Origin: Oscillospiraceae bacterium
GTDB taxonomy: Bacteria > Bacillota > Clostridia > Oscillospirales > Oscillospiraceae
Length of the DNA: 39,603 nucleotides
Direction: 5' to 3'
Assembly: GCA_017408525.1 (NCBI GenBank)
Contig: JAFQUN010000067.1
Location: 1-39,603, forward strand
Part shown: positions 14,295-22,356 of the stretch, piece after piece
Numbering within the stretch: position 1 is the first letter of the stretch
Layout of the letters: the number at the start of each line of letters is the position of its first letter
Position numbers and translations under genes: made by a program
Notes under the pieces: model-generated
Seen by the model: only the letters and a program-made list of their open reading frames with translations
Database searches by the model: none
What the model was told of the DNA's origin: nothing

Positions 14295-16537
14295 GAAAGC
14301 TTGCCACGACTGCTTTTTCCTTTGCGGCTGCCGTTTTTGCTGCGCAGTACTTTCTTGCGCCGGGAGAACAGCTTCTTGCGGCGGCGATCATGGCTGCGTC
14401 TGCGCTTTTGGCGGTTTTCCTGCGCGGACCGGCGCGTGTGCGTGTGGTTTTGATCGCACTTTCACTTTGTTTTGGTTTTATATATAACTTTGCATATACC
14501 GCGCTTGTGCGAAATGATATTGATGCACTTGTTGACAGAGAGCGCACCGCTATGATGGAGCTTTGCGAATATGCCGAGGAAACGGAATACGGTGCGCGGG
14601 TGACGGTGAAGCTTATCGGTGAGGACGGTGGGAGGAAGGCTGTTTACTACGGTTCGGAGGAGCTTTTGCTTCTTTCGCCGGGTGCGCAAGTTTGCGATAC
14701 GGTGTTGCTTTCAGATGCCGGAAACATAAGAGGTGAAAGGGTAACATCCTTTACATCAAAAGGCGTTCATCTTCTTGCCTACAGCCGCGGTGAGGCGGTA
14801 TTTGATGAGGGAAATGAGGGTGCGCTGCGCTATTTACCGCAGCGGATTTCCCACTGCATCAGCGAGGCACTTGGTGAGCTTTATGAAGGGGACACGCTCG
14901 CGCTTGCACGGTCACTTGTGCTTGGTGAGCGGAATGGACTTTCTGAGGCGGCGTATGCCGATCTCACCGAGACTTCGCTTTATCACATCACAGCGGTTTC
15001 GGGGATGCACTGTGCTTTTTTGCTTGCGCTCACGCAAATGCTCGTCGGACGGCACAGACGGCGTCTTTTGGCGGCGGTATCTGTGCCGGTGCTGCTCATC
15101 TATGTAGTGATGGTGGGCGCGGGACCTTCCGTTGTGCGGGCGGCAGTGATGCTTATACTTTTGCTGCTTGAGCCGCTTTTCGGACGTGAGAGAGACGGTC
15201 TTACGGCGCTTTCTTTTGCACTTTTGCTGATACTGCTGCAAAATCCATATGCTGCGGCAAGCGTCGGTCTGCAGCTTTCGTTTGCGGCGGTCGGTGGGAT
15301 GCTGCTGCTCACCGCACGAGTTTACCGCGCAATGATCGGTGGGAAAAAGCATATTCGCGCTTACCGCTTTGCGGCGGCATCGTTTTCGGCGTCGCTTGGG
15401 TCAATGGTATTCACGATCCCGCTTTCGGCGTACTACTTCAACATTCTTGCGATAGTCGCACCGCTGAGCAATCTCCTCTGCCTCTGGGCGGTGAGCTTTG
15501 CGTTTCCGCTCGTCCTTTTGAGCGGTCTGGCGGCGAGCGTTTTCCTGCCGCTCGGGCAGCTTTTATCGCTTCCTGCGGTACCGCTTCTCGACTATGTTCT
15601 GAAAGGGGCAAACATTTTGGCGAACATTCCGTACCACGCGCTCTATTTTTCAAATGAATTTTTAGTGCTCTGGCTTATTTTTGTCTATGCGATGCTGGCT
15701 GTGTGCATCCTCACACGCGCGCGGGCGCGGGGATGGCTGATGGCGGTCACGCTGGGTGCGGTGTCGCTTGCGGCAGTGGTCATGCTCAATGGAAAGGTCT
15801 ATACCACGCAAAAGATGAATGTCATCGTACTCGACGTGGGGCAGGGTGAGAGTGTGATCGTTGCTTCCGGTGAGGATGCGGTACTCATTGACTGCGGCAG
15901 CTCGAACGGGTTTATTTCGGCGGGTGAGACCGCCGCAGATATGCTCATGAGCATGGGGCACGATGTGCTTGATGCCGCTGTGGTGTCGCACTATCACGCC
16001 GACCACGCAAACGGCTTCGACGAGCTTTTTGCAAGGGTGCGGATAGAGACGCTCGTGCTTGCGGATATTCCGGATGAGGGAGACCTTCGCGAGGAACTGG
16101 AGACCCTCGCGGCGGAGCATGATACGGAGATCATCTATGTGCGGGAGATGACGGCGCTTGCGGTCGGCGAGGCGGAAGTTTGCGTATACCCGCCGATGGG
16201 CGAAGATGGGGCGAATGAGGCATGCCTGAGCGTTCTTTGCGATGCGGGTGATTTTGAAACGCTTATCACCGGCGATATGGATATAAGCGCGGAGGAAGCG
16301 CTCACTGAACGTGTGGAGCTGCCGGATATTGAGGTGATCCTTGCGGGGCATCACGGTGCGAAAAATGCATCGTCGATGGAGCTGCTTCGCGAGACCACAC
16401 CGGAAACGGCAGTCATCAGTGTGGGGTCGAACAGCTATGGGCATCCGACGGAGGAGGCGCTTATCCGCCTTGCGGCGGTGGGTGCGCAGGTTTACAGGAC
16501 AGATCTGCACGGGCACATTACGATCAGTGTGAATTGA
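14291..16537 (+). CDS. comEC: DNA internalization-related competence protein ComEC/Rec2
   Basis: A 748-residue polytopic membrane protein that forms the channel for single-stranded DNA uptake during transformation. Order: N-terminal hydrophobic DUF4131 region (about 1-75), soluble OB-like part (about 90-160), competence domain with the marker TSLYHITAVSGMHCAFLLAL (about 226-245) and many membrane helices to about 500, then a metallo-beta-lactamase-fold domain (from about 505) with VIVLDVGQGESVIV, VVSHYHADHANG and AGHHGAKNASS, the proposed nuclease metal site. All parts are complete. It begins 4 nt inside the XRE gene and ends 10 nt before holA. Many Clostridia keep comEC without known competence, so activity is not assured. 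Confidence 0.95.
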   Translation: MRKLATTAFSFAAAVFAAQYFLAPGEQLLAAAIMAASALLAVFLRGPARVRVVLIALSLCFGFIYNFAYTALVRNDIDALVDRERTAMMELCEYAEETEYGARVTVKLIGEDGGRKAVYYGSEELLLLSPGAQVCDTVLLSDAGNIRGERVTSFTSKGVHLLAYSRGEAVFDEGNEGALRYLPQRISHCISEALGELYEGDTLALARSLVLGERNGLSEAAYADLTETSLYHITAVSGMHCAFLLALTQMLVGRHRRRLLAAVSVPVLLIYVVMVGAGPSVVRAAVMLILLLLEPLFGRERDGLTALSFALLLILLQNPYAAASVGLQLSFAAVGGMLLLTARVYRAMIGGKKHIRAYRFAAASFSASLGSMVFTIPLSAYYFNILAIVAPLSNLLCLWAVSFAFPLVLLSGLAASVFLPLGQLLSLPAVPLLDYVLKGANILANIPYHALYFSNEFLVLWLIFVYAMLAVCILTRARARGWLMAVTLGAVSLAAVVMLNGKVYTTQKMNVIVLDVGQGESVIVASGEDAVLIDCGSSNGFISAGETAADMLMSMGHDVLDAAVVSHYHADHANGFDELFARVRIETLVLADIPDEGDLREELETLAAEHDTEIIYVREMTALAVGEAEVCVYPPMGEDGANEACLSVLCDAGDFETLITGDMDISAEEALTERVELPDIEVILAGHHGAKNASSMELLRETTPETAVISVGSNSYGHPTEEALIRLAAVGAQVYRTDLHGHITISVN

Positions 16538-16547
16538 GGAAGAGAAG

Positions 16548-17588
16548 ATGGCAGAGAAAAGAAATAAAGAGTACGAAAAACTCAAAAGCGACCTTGCGGC
16601 GGGAACACCCGGCGGCATTTACATCTTCTATGGTGAGGAGACGTATCTGCGCGAGCATTATCTGCGTGAGCTGCAAAAGGCGGTCGTCCCGCCTGCGGTC
16701 GAAGCATTCAATCTCCATCGCTTTTCGGGTAAAACTTCCATATATGAGATCGCGGAAGCAGTCGAGGCGATGCCGATGATGTCGGAGCGGACGCTTGTTT
16801 TGGTAACGGATCTTGACCTTTACAAGATGAATGAAGATCAGCGAGGGAGGTTCATCGAGCTGGTGGAGGATCATCCGCCGTATTGCTGTCTTGTGTTCGT
16901 GTATGACCTTATCGATTACAAGCCGAATAAGACGTATAAAAAGCTCTATGCCGCGATCGAAAAAAATGTGCGGGAGGTGCGCTTCGACATTCAGGAGCGC
17001 AGTGCGCTTATGGGCTGGATCGCGCGGCGCTTTCGCGCGGTGGGGAAAGAGATCGACGCGCGCACGGCGGAACACCTGATCTTCACCTGCGGCGCGCTGA
17101 TGACGGGACTTGTGCCGGAGATCGAAAAGATCGGAGCCTATGCGCGCGGGAAGAGCGTCACGGTACAGGATATCGATGCGGTTGCCGAGCCGATCCTTGA
17201 CGCAGTGGTGTTTGATATGACAAACGCTATCACACGCGGCGATTACGACCGCGCGTCGGAGCTTTTGGGACAGCTTTTCAAAAAGCAGGAAGAGCCGATC
17301 AAGCTTCTTGCCGTGATCGGAAAGGAGCTGCGGCGCATCTATACGGCGCGCATCGCACTTGACGAGGGGCGTGACCGGCTTTGGCTGATGGAGCTTTGGA
17401 AGATGCGCTCGGACTATCCCGCGCGCCTTGCGATGGATGCGGCACGGAAGGTCACGCGTGAGTGGTGCTGTGAGAGCGTGCGGCTTTGCGGTGAGATAGA
17501 TGTGCGGATGAAAAGCGAGAAGGGCTTTGACAGCGAGGGTGAGCTCAAGCTCTTTTTGATGCGTCTTGCACAGGGGGTGCGGAAATGA
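16548..17588 (+). CDS. holA: DNA polymerase III subunit delta
   Basis: A 346-residue clamp-loader subunit that opens the beta sliding clamp. N-terminal pattern PGGIYIFYGEETYLREHYL (about 22-40) is characteristic, followed by the DLYKMNEDQRGRFIEL region and the domain III segment LLGQLFKKQEEPIKLLAVIG (about 238-257) with RRIYTARIALDEG. Length matches HolA. comEC followed by holA is a common order in Firmicutes. It overlaps rnmV by 4 nt (ATGA). Confidence 0.93.
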   Translation: MAEKRNKEYEKLKSDLAAGTPGGIYIFYGEETYLREHYLRELQKAVVPPAVEAFNLHRFSGKTSIYEIAEAVEAMPMMSERTLVLVTDLDLYKMNEDQRGRFIELVEDHPPYCCLVFVYDLIDYKPNKTYKKLYAAIEKNVREVRFDIQERSALMGWIARRFRAVGKEIDARTAEHLIFTCGALMTGLVPEIEKIGAYARGKSVTVQDIDAVAEPILDAVVFDMTNAITRGDYDRASELLGQLFKKQEEPIKLLAVIGKELRRIYTARIALDEGRDRLWLMELWKMRSDYPARLAMDAARKVTREWCCESVRLCGEIDVRMKSEKGFDSEGELKLFLMRLAQGVRK

Positions 17589-18163
17589 AACCGAGAGTTC
17601 GGGAGGTCATCGTTGTTGAGGGACGGTATGATAAAAATACGCTCTCGCAGGTCGTCGATGCGACGATCGTGGAGACGGGCGGCTTTCGCGTGTTTGACGA
17701 TGCGCAGCGCATTGCCTTTTTTCGCCGCCTTGCCGATGAGCGCGGTCTGATCGTGTTTACTGACAGCGACGGCGCGGGATTTATGATCCGCAATCATCTC
17801 AAAGGTGCGCTGCCGCGCGAGCTTGTAAAGCATGCGTATATACCCGATGTGTACGGAAAGGAGCGCCGCAAGAGAAAAGCGGGCAAGGAAGGAAAGCTCG
17901 GCGTGGAGGGGATGAGTCGTGAGGTTTTGCTTGATGCCCTCCGCGCCGCAGGGGCTACGTTTGAGGGGGAGGAAGCATCCTTTCCGCGCGGGGGTATCAA
18001 AAGCGGTGATCTCCTTGAAAAAGGACTCATCGGCGCGGGCAGCAGCGTGCGGCGCGAAGCGTTTTTGAAAAAACTGTCACTTCCGCAGCATTTATCGAGC
18101 AAGGCTCTTTTGGAGGTTTTGAACCTTTTGATGACAAAAGAAGAGTTTGATAGATTGGACTGA
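17585..18163 (+). CDS. rnmV: ribonuclease M5 (toprim-domain 5S rRNA maturase)
   Basis: A 192-residue Toprim-domain nuclease that matures 5S rRNA precursors in low-GC Gram-positives. The catalytic Glu is in EVIVVEGRYDKNTL (residues 7-20), and the DxD of the Toprim fold is IVFTDSDGAGFMIRN (about 57-71). The C-terminal domain includes GVEGMSREVLLDALRAAG and the tail LLEVLNLLMTKEEFDRL, as in DUF4093/RNase M5. It is translationally coupled to holA and followed by a terminator hairpin. Confidence 0.92.
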   Translation: MKPRVREVIVVEGRYDKNTLSQVVDATIVETGGFRVFDDAQRIAFFRRLADERGLIVFTDSDGAGFMIRNHLKGALPRELVKHAYIPDVYGKERRKRKAGKEGKLGVEGMSREVLLDALRAAGATFEGEEASFPRGGIKSGDLLEKGLIGAGSSVRREAFLKKLSLPQHLSSKALLEVLNLLMTKEEFDRLD

Positions 18164-18169
18164 GTCTGT

Positions 18170-18204
18170 GCGGGCGGCGCATCGTGCTGCCCGCGCAAAT
18201 TTTT
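18170..18204 (+). terminator. terminator after rnmV
   Basis: 9-bp stem GCGGGCGGC / GCTGCCCGC (one G-T pair) with a 7-nt loop, followed by GCAAATTTTT. Confidence 0.7.
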
Positions 18205-18285
18205 CCGCTTCGACAAAGTTCGACAAGCGCAGTCTTTTTGCCGTGCTATCCTTGCAGGGAGGCTCTTTGAGAGGAAGGGATGCGG

Positions 18286-18555
18286 ATGTGCGAGCTTCTT
18301 TTTACTCAGCGCGGCGATGTGGGGTGCTGGTACGAATACTATCTTCTGGTTGAAAATTTAGGGGCGTTTCAAAGCGGGGAGGAGACATTCGGCGTAAAGC
18401 TCGTTTCCTCTGACGGAGAGCGCGCTGCTGCGCTGCACCTTACGACATCGTATGAGAAGATCGTGGGCGTATTGACGCTGCTCGTTCGCAGCTGCGTGAC
18501 ACCGAGGACGCTTTCGGGTGTGATCTCCGAGCTTGCTGTGCGCGGCGCATTTTAG
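18286..18555 (+). CDS. DUF6514-like small protein
   Basis: An 89-residue protein (MCELLFTQRGDVGCWYEYYL to RGAF). The pattern of a short beta-rich N part, FGVKLVSSDGE, then an SYEKIVGVLTLLVRSCVTPR helix fits what I recall of DUF6514 proteins in Clostridia; function unknown. ATG 18286 is chosen over ATG 18280 because AGGAAGG ends only 2 nt before 18280 but about 7 nt before 18286. It ends with TAG immediately followed in frame by TGA, one of only three natural TAG stops in this window. Confidence 0.7.
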   Translation: MCELLFTQRGDVGCWYEYYLLVENLGAFQSGEETFGVKLVSSDGERAAALHLTTSYEKIVGVLTLLVRSCVTPRTLSGVISELAVRGAF

Positions 18556-18584
18556 TGAAAAAGAGCTGCGGATTTGGGAAAAGC

Positions 18585-18613
18585 TTGCTTTTTTGCGTGT
18601 TGTTCTGTATAAT
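18585..18613 (+). promoter_or_regulatory. sigma-A promoter of glnS
   Basis: -35 TTGCTT (18585-18590), 17-nt spacer, perfect -10 TATAAT (18608-18613). The leader of about 110 nt before the ATG shows no T-box. Confidence 0.82.
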
Positions 18614-18729
18614 ATCCCTGTTCTTGCGCCGTGAGAGGACGCGGCGCGCGGTTTTGCTGCACGGATGAGATGCTTTGTCTGTAATGCGATATCGCTTTAC
18701 ATAGTTTACACAGAGAGGAATGGAACGAC

Positions 18730-20460
18730 ATGGCTGAAGAGGTAAAGGCTGCGATGAGTGAAGAAGCCGCCGAAGCGAAAAATTTTATCCACAATTTTAT
18801 TGAGGAGGATATCGCAAAGGGTGGTCAATTTGAGGGGATGCAGGTCCATACCCGCTTTCCGCCCGAGCCGAACGGCTATTTGCATATCGGTCACTGCAAG
18901 GCGCTGATCATCGATTTTGGCACGGCTGAAAAGTTTGGAGGTATCTGCAACCTGCGTATGGACGACACCAATCCCGCTAAGGAGGATACCGAGTTTGTCG
19001 ACGCCATTCAGGAGGATATCCACTGGCTCGGTTTTGACTGGGGCGACCGCTTTTTCTATGGCAGCGACTATTTTGACAAGACGTATGAGTACGCCATCGA
19101 GCTTATCAAGAAGGGGCTTGCGTATGTGTGCGAGCTTACACCCGAGGAGTTTCGTGCAAACCGCGGCGAGATCGGCGTGAGTGCGACAAGTCCGTACCGT
19201 GACCGCCCGATCGAAGAGAATCTTGACCTTTTTGAGCGCATGGCGGCAGGGGAGTTTCCGGAGGGAAAGTACACGCTGCGTGCGAAGATCGACCTTGCCT
19301 CCGGCAACTTCAATATGCGCGACCCCGTGCTCTACCGTATCCGCCACATTGAGCATCACCGTCAGGGTACGAAATACTGCCTGTTCCCGATGTATGACTT
19401 TGCACACCCCATTCAGGATGCGCTCGAAGGCATCACGCACTCGCTGTGCTCACTCGAGTATGAGGAGCACCGTCCGCTCTATGACTGGGTCGTGAGCAAT
19501 GTTTCGATCCCGTATCACAAGCCGCGCCAGATCGAATTTGCGCGCCTTGGCATCAACTACACCGTTATGTCCAAGCGCAAGCTGCGCCAGCTCGTCGAAA
19601 CGGGACGCGTTTCCGGCTGGGATGATCCGCGTATGCCGACGCTGTGCGGTCTGCGCCGCAGAGGTTATACCGCCGCGTCCATCCGTTCGTTCTGCGAGCG
19701 CATCGGCGTTGCGAAAGCGCCGTCGACCATCGAGTATTCGTTCCTGGAGCATTGCCTGCGCGAAGACCTCAACGCGACCGCCGAGCGCACGATGGCGGTG
19801 CTGCATCCTGTGAAGCTCGTCATTACGAACTACCCCGAGGGCAAGAGCGAAACGTTCGATGTGGAGAACAATCCGACCGACGAGAACGCCGGCACGCACG
19901 AGGTGTCGTTCAGCCGTGAGCTTTGGGTCGAGGCGGACGATTTCATGGAAACGCCTATCCCCAAGTATAAGCGTCTTTATCCTGGAAACGAGGTGCGCCT
20001 TAAAGGTGCGTATCTTGTTACCTGCACCGGCTGCAAGAAGGATGAGGAGGGGAACGTTGTCGAGGTTTACGCCGAGTACGATCCCGAATCGCACGGCGGA
20101 AATCCTGCCGACGGACGCAAGGTAAAGGGCGCGACGATCCACTGGGTCGATGCCGAAACGGCTGTCGATGCAGAGGTGCGCCTGTACGATTATCTTTTCA
20201 GCGATCCCGCGCCCGATGCGGCGGACAAGGACTTCCTGGAGTGCCTGAATCCCGATTCGCTGAGCGTGCTTACCGGCTGCAAGGTCGAAGCGAGAATGAA
20301 GAAGATCGCTGCCGAATATGCGGCAAGCGAGCGCAGCGGACGCACCGCGCCGTCGTATCAGTTCATGCGTCTTGGTTACTTCTGCCTTGACAATAAGGAT
20401 ACGACAGGGGAGAAGATCGTCTTCAACCGCAGCGTTTCGCTCAAAGACAGCTTTAAGTAA
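18730..20460 (+). CDS. glnS: glutaminyl-tRNA synthetase
   Basis: Class I synthetase of 576 residues charging tRNA-Gln directly. The signature FPPEPNGYLHIGHCKA (residues 43-58) carries the HIGH element, and VMSKRKL (about 278) is the KMSKS equivalent typical of GlnRS. LRMDDTNPAKEDTEFV, GWDDPRMPTLCGLRRRGY and the C-terminal anticodon-binding barrels (VEADDFMETPIPKYKRLYPG; TIHWVDAE) are all present. There is a 20-residue N-terminal extension relative to E. coli. Many Firmicutes use the GatCAB route instead, so a GlnRS is informative about the lineage and is thought to trace to horizontal gain. Own promoter and terminator. Confidence 0.96.
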   Translation: MAEEVKAAMSEEAAEAKNFIHNFIEEDIAKGGQFEGMQVHTRFPPEPNGYLHIGHCKALIIDFGTAEKFGGICNLRMDDTNPAKEDTEFVDAIQEDIHWLGFDWGDRFFYGSDYFDKTYEYAIELIKKGLAYVCELTPEEFRANRGEIGVSATSPYRDRPIEENLDLFERMAAGEFPEGKYTLRAKIDLASGNFNMRDPVLYRIRHIEHHRQGTKYCLFPMYDFAHPIQDALEGITHSLCSLEYEEHRPLYDWVVSNVSIPYHKPRQIEFARLGINYTVMSKRKLRQLVETGRVSGWDDPRMPTLCGLRRRGYTAASIRSFCERIGVAKAPSTIEYSFLEHCLREDLNATAERTMAVLHPVKLVITNYPEGKSETFDVENNPTDENAGTHEVSFSRELWVEADDFMETPIPKYKRLYPGNEVRLKGAYLVTCTGCKKDEEGNVVEVYAEYDPESHGGNPADGRKVKGATIHWVDAETAVDAEVRLYDYLFSDPAPDAADKDFLECLNPDSLSVLTGCKVEARMKKIAAEYAASERSGRTAPSYQFMRLGYFCLDNKDTTGEKIVFNRSVSLKDSFK

Positions 20461-20468
20461 AGATTTTG

Positions 20469-20502
20469 AAAGGGACTGCCGAAGGCAGTCCCTTTTTTTC
20501 TT
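20469..20502 (+). terminator. terminator of glnS
   Basis: 12-bp stem AAAGGGACTGCC / GGCAGTCCCTTT with GAA loop and a run of T. Confidence 0.9.
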
Positions 20503-20712
20503 CCTCGAAGAAGATGCCCTGCATCTTCTTCGAGATTTTTGCGCCCCGCTGCATCGCACTCGCTTTGCTCGCACGTTTGCGGGGCGAGAAGTATTTTCTC
20601 CGACGTACACGCCGCCGGAGAAAATGGTTTTGCTTTATTTCGCGCCGGTGGCGCGAAACTCGGTGAGACCTTTTTCGACAGGTTGAGAGGGACTGCTTTC
20701 GCAGTCCCTTTT
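20500..20712. repeat. dispersed hairpin repeat (family R2), copy B
   Basis: Order: hairpin CTCGAAGAAGATG...CATCTTCTTCGAG (about 20504-20534), GATTTTTGCGCCCCGC, a long stem closed by GCCCCGC/GCGGGGC, core GAGAAGTATTTTCTCCGACG (20586-20605) then TACACGCCGCCGGAGAAAAT, hairpin TTTCGCGCC ggt GGCGCGAAA, GGTGAGACC. It is closed by AGGGACTGC tttc GCAGTCCCT (20687-20709), which echoes the glnS terminator at the other side. Paired arms differ from copy A but still pair. Confidence 0.8.
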
Positions 20713-20725
20713 TATAATGAGATTT

Positions 20726-20959
20726 TCAATGCTCGTGGCGGGAAGTGGCGCAGCCGAGAGACTCAAACACGGAAACGATCTTTTCGATGCGCTGAAAACA
20801 TTCGGGGTCGTCAAGCGCTTTGTCATCAAGTATCTCGCTGATGCGGCAAAGTGATTGATATGCGGCATCATGTACCAGTGCTGTGCGGTCCGCAGACTCC
20901 ATACTTGCCATGACCTCACGCGCGATGATCTGCTGCATGATCCCCTGATATAGAGACAA
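20726..20959 (-). CDS. conserved-looking 77-residue protein of unknown function
   Basis: A small, mostly helical, acidic protein: an N-terminal helix (LYQGIMQQIIAREVMASM), then ALVHDAAYQSLCRISEILDD, and a C-terminal helix (CFQRIEKIVSVFESLG) ending with a His-rich tail. I do not recognise it with confidence. The start is TTG at 20959-20957, because GGAGG lies 7 nt upstream on the minus strand and no ATG is near. It is read from a perfect-consensus promoter (21042-21014), so it is likely well expressed. It is divergent from the ribbon-helix-helix-type gene at 21065. It could be a regulator partner, a small adaptor, or half of a toxin-antitoxin-like pair; none of these is shown by sequence. Confidence 0.7.
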   Translation of the reverse strand: MSLYQGIMQQIIAREVMASMESADRTALVHDAAYQSLCRISEILDDKALDDPECFQRIEKIVSVFESLGCATSRHEH

Positions 20960-20979
20960 AAAATCACCTCCAAAAAATA

Positions 20980-20998
20980 ATGCGTCATATATGCGTCA
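20980..20998. promoter_or_regulatory. direct repeats ATGCGTCA, one helical turn apart; candidate operator
   Basis: ATGCGTCA at 20980-20987 and again at 20991-20998 (11-bp period), between the -10 of the minus-strand promoter and its ribosome-binding site. Ribbon-helix-helix repressors often bind direct repeats, and such a protein is encoded next door. Assignment is inference. Confidence 0.45.
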
Positions 20999-21013
20999 AA
21001 ACGACTACTTTTG

Positions 21014-21042
21014 ATTATAGTGTGACATCTTATTTTTGTCAA
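21014..21042 (-). promoter_or_regulatory. perfect-consensus sigma-A promoter for the 77-residue gene
   Basis: On the minus strand: TTGACA (21042-21037), exactly 17 nt, TATAAT (21019-21014). It also holds TGACA...TGTCA as an inverted repeat (21023-21041). Confidence 0.88.
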
Positions 21043-21064
21043 ATGGAAAGGGAGGATGTCTCGC

Positions 21065-21265
21065 TTGAAAGATAATTTACCACGTTATACATTGCGTGTG
21101 AGTGCGCTGCTTCTCAAAAAGCTCGAATTTGTCGCCGAGTATCACGGCAGGACAAAGAATAAGGAAATCGAGATGCTCATCAGGCAGCATATCGCTGAAT
21201 TTGAAAGAGTGCATGGTCCGATCGATGCGGATGCAAAGGCGTATCCGGATGAGATGGGGGAATGA
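21065..21265 (+). CDS. small ribbon-helix-helix (Arc-like) DNA-binding protein
   Basis: A 66-residue protein, LPRYTLRVSALLLKKLEFVA then EYHGRTKNKEIEMLIRQHIA, with the beta-strand/helix/helix pattern of Arc/MetJ-type repressors. The strand YTLRVS would contact the DNA major groove, and KNKEIEMLIRQHI is the second helix. A TTG start at 21065 is preferred: the strong AAAGGGAGG (21047-21055) is 9 nt before it, whereas ATG 21056 directly abuts that site. It is divergently arranged with the 77-residue gene and may regulate it through the direct repeats between them. An acidic tail (DADAKAYPDEMGE) follows. Confidence 0.75.
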   Translation: MKDNLPRYTLRVSALLLKKLEFVAEYHGRTKNKEIEMLIRQHIAEFERVHGPIDADAKAYPDEMGE

Positions 21266-21339
21266 GGGAGGGATATCCTCGATTTGGGGATATCTTCTTC
21301 TTTTTGCTTTGCGGTGCTTCTTGGAAAAGGTTTTGTTTC

Positions 21340-22185
21340 TCCGCACTGGCGGCGAGCTTCTTCTATTTCGGTTTTTTCTTTGCGATGCCCCCTGCAAGAG
21401 GATATTCCGCGCTCCGGCGCGGGTCCCTTTTTGCGCCGTCAAAAAGGGACCAAAAACCGGCTTAAAAACCTATGGTTTTTAAGAAATTCCCTTACGCTAT
21501 ACTGCGACTGCCAAGGAAAGCCACGGCGCACTTTGTCGGATTTGTTTCTGCTTCTTTCTCCGCGCGTTACGCGCTGCTTTTTTGTTTGTTGCAATGCTTG
21601 CGTCTTTACAGCCGCGCCTACTGCGGTTTGAGTTCCGATGGCACTGCGTTGCCGCATGGTACCAAAGCCTCCCTTGTGTAAAGGGAGGTGCCCCGAAGGG
21701 GCGGGGGGATTGACCATGCAGACTGCTACAACCCCTCAGTCTGCCTTGCGGCAGACAGCTCCCCTTACACAGGGGAGCCTTTGTCTGCGACGCACGCAGT
21801 AGAAGGCTACAAACCCCCCTCGCGCCATCGGTGTTTATGAAAGATAGGCGCTCCCGTTGAGGCGCAAGCATACGCAACAAACAAAAAAGCAGCGCGTAAC
21901 GCGCGGAGGAAACGGCAGAGACAAATTCGTTGACCATGCGCCGAGAATTATATCTGCACTTGCAATAGAACAAAGGGAAATCCTTAAAAACCGTAGGTTT
22001 TTAAGCCGACTTTTTGGTTCCTTTTTCCTCGTCGGGAAAAATGAACTCAGAGCCGTAGGCGCGGAACCCTCCCCTTGTAGGTAGTGCGTCAAAAGAAAAT
22101 TAAAAAAGTGCCGCGCCGCCGGAGCGGCGAAACAAACTTCTCCGCAGGGGATGCCGCAAAGCAAAAGCCAAAATAGAAGAAAAGC
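21340..22185. repeat. composite non-coding repeat element, copy 2 (complete)
   Basis: About 840 bp with long imperfect inverted ends. Left: CTTCTTCTATTTCGG (about 21356), a hairpin at 21422-21451 (12-bp stem), GGCTTAAAAACCTATGGTTT, TACTGCGACTGCCAAGG, CCGCGCGTTACGCGCTGC. The same blocks recur inverted on the right down to about 22185, including CGCGTAACGCGCGG (about 21895) and AAAAACCGTAGGTTTTTAAG (about 21987). The centre (21667-21780) is a nested palindromic unit with CTCCCTTGTGTAAAGGGAG, GTCTGCC ttgc GGCAGAC and GCTCCCC...GGGGAGC. No transposase or other gene is visible. It fills the gap between the ribbon-helix-helix-type gene and the first molybdenum hydroxylase gene. About 50 bp separate it from the latter's promoter. 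Confidence 0.82.
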
Positions 22186-22232
22186 CTTTGTGCATATTGC
22201 GCGAAAATTTTATCATCTTTGCAGATTTATAG

Positions 22233-22261
22233 TTGCATCCGATAAAAAAACGATGTAGAAT
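22233..22261 (+). promoter_or_regulatory. sigma-A promoter of the fused molybdenum hydroxylase gene
   Basis: -35 TTGCAT (22233-22238), 17-nt spacer, -10 TAGAAT (22256-22261). A leader of about 90 nt precedes the ribosome-binding site AAAGGAG. Confidence 0.7.
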
Positions 22262-22356
22262 AAGAATACTATGGAAGCAATCTGCACGAGGTGCTTTTCC
22301 AAAGACCCCGTGGTGACAAGGCAATCCATACATTTCGACTGAAAAGGAGTTTTGAT

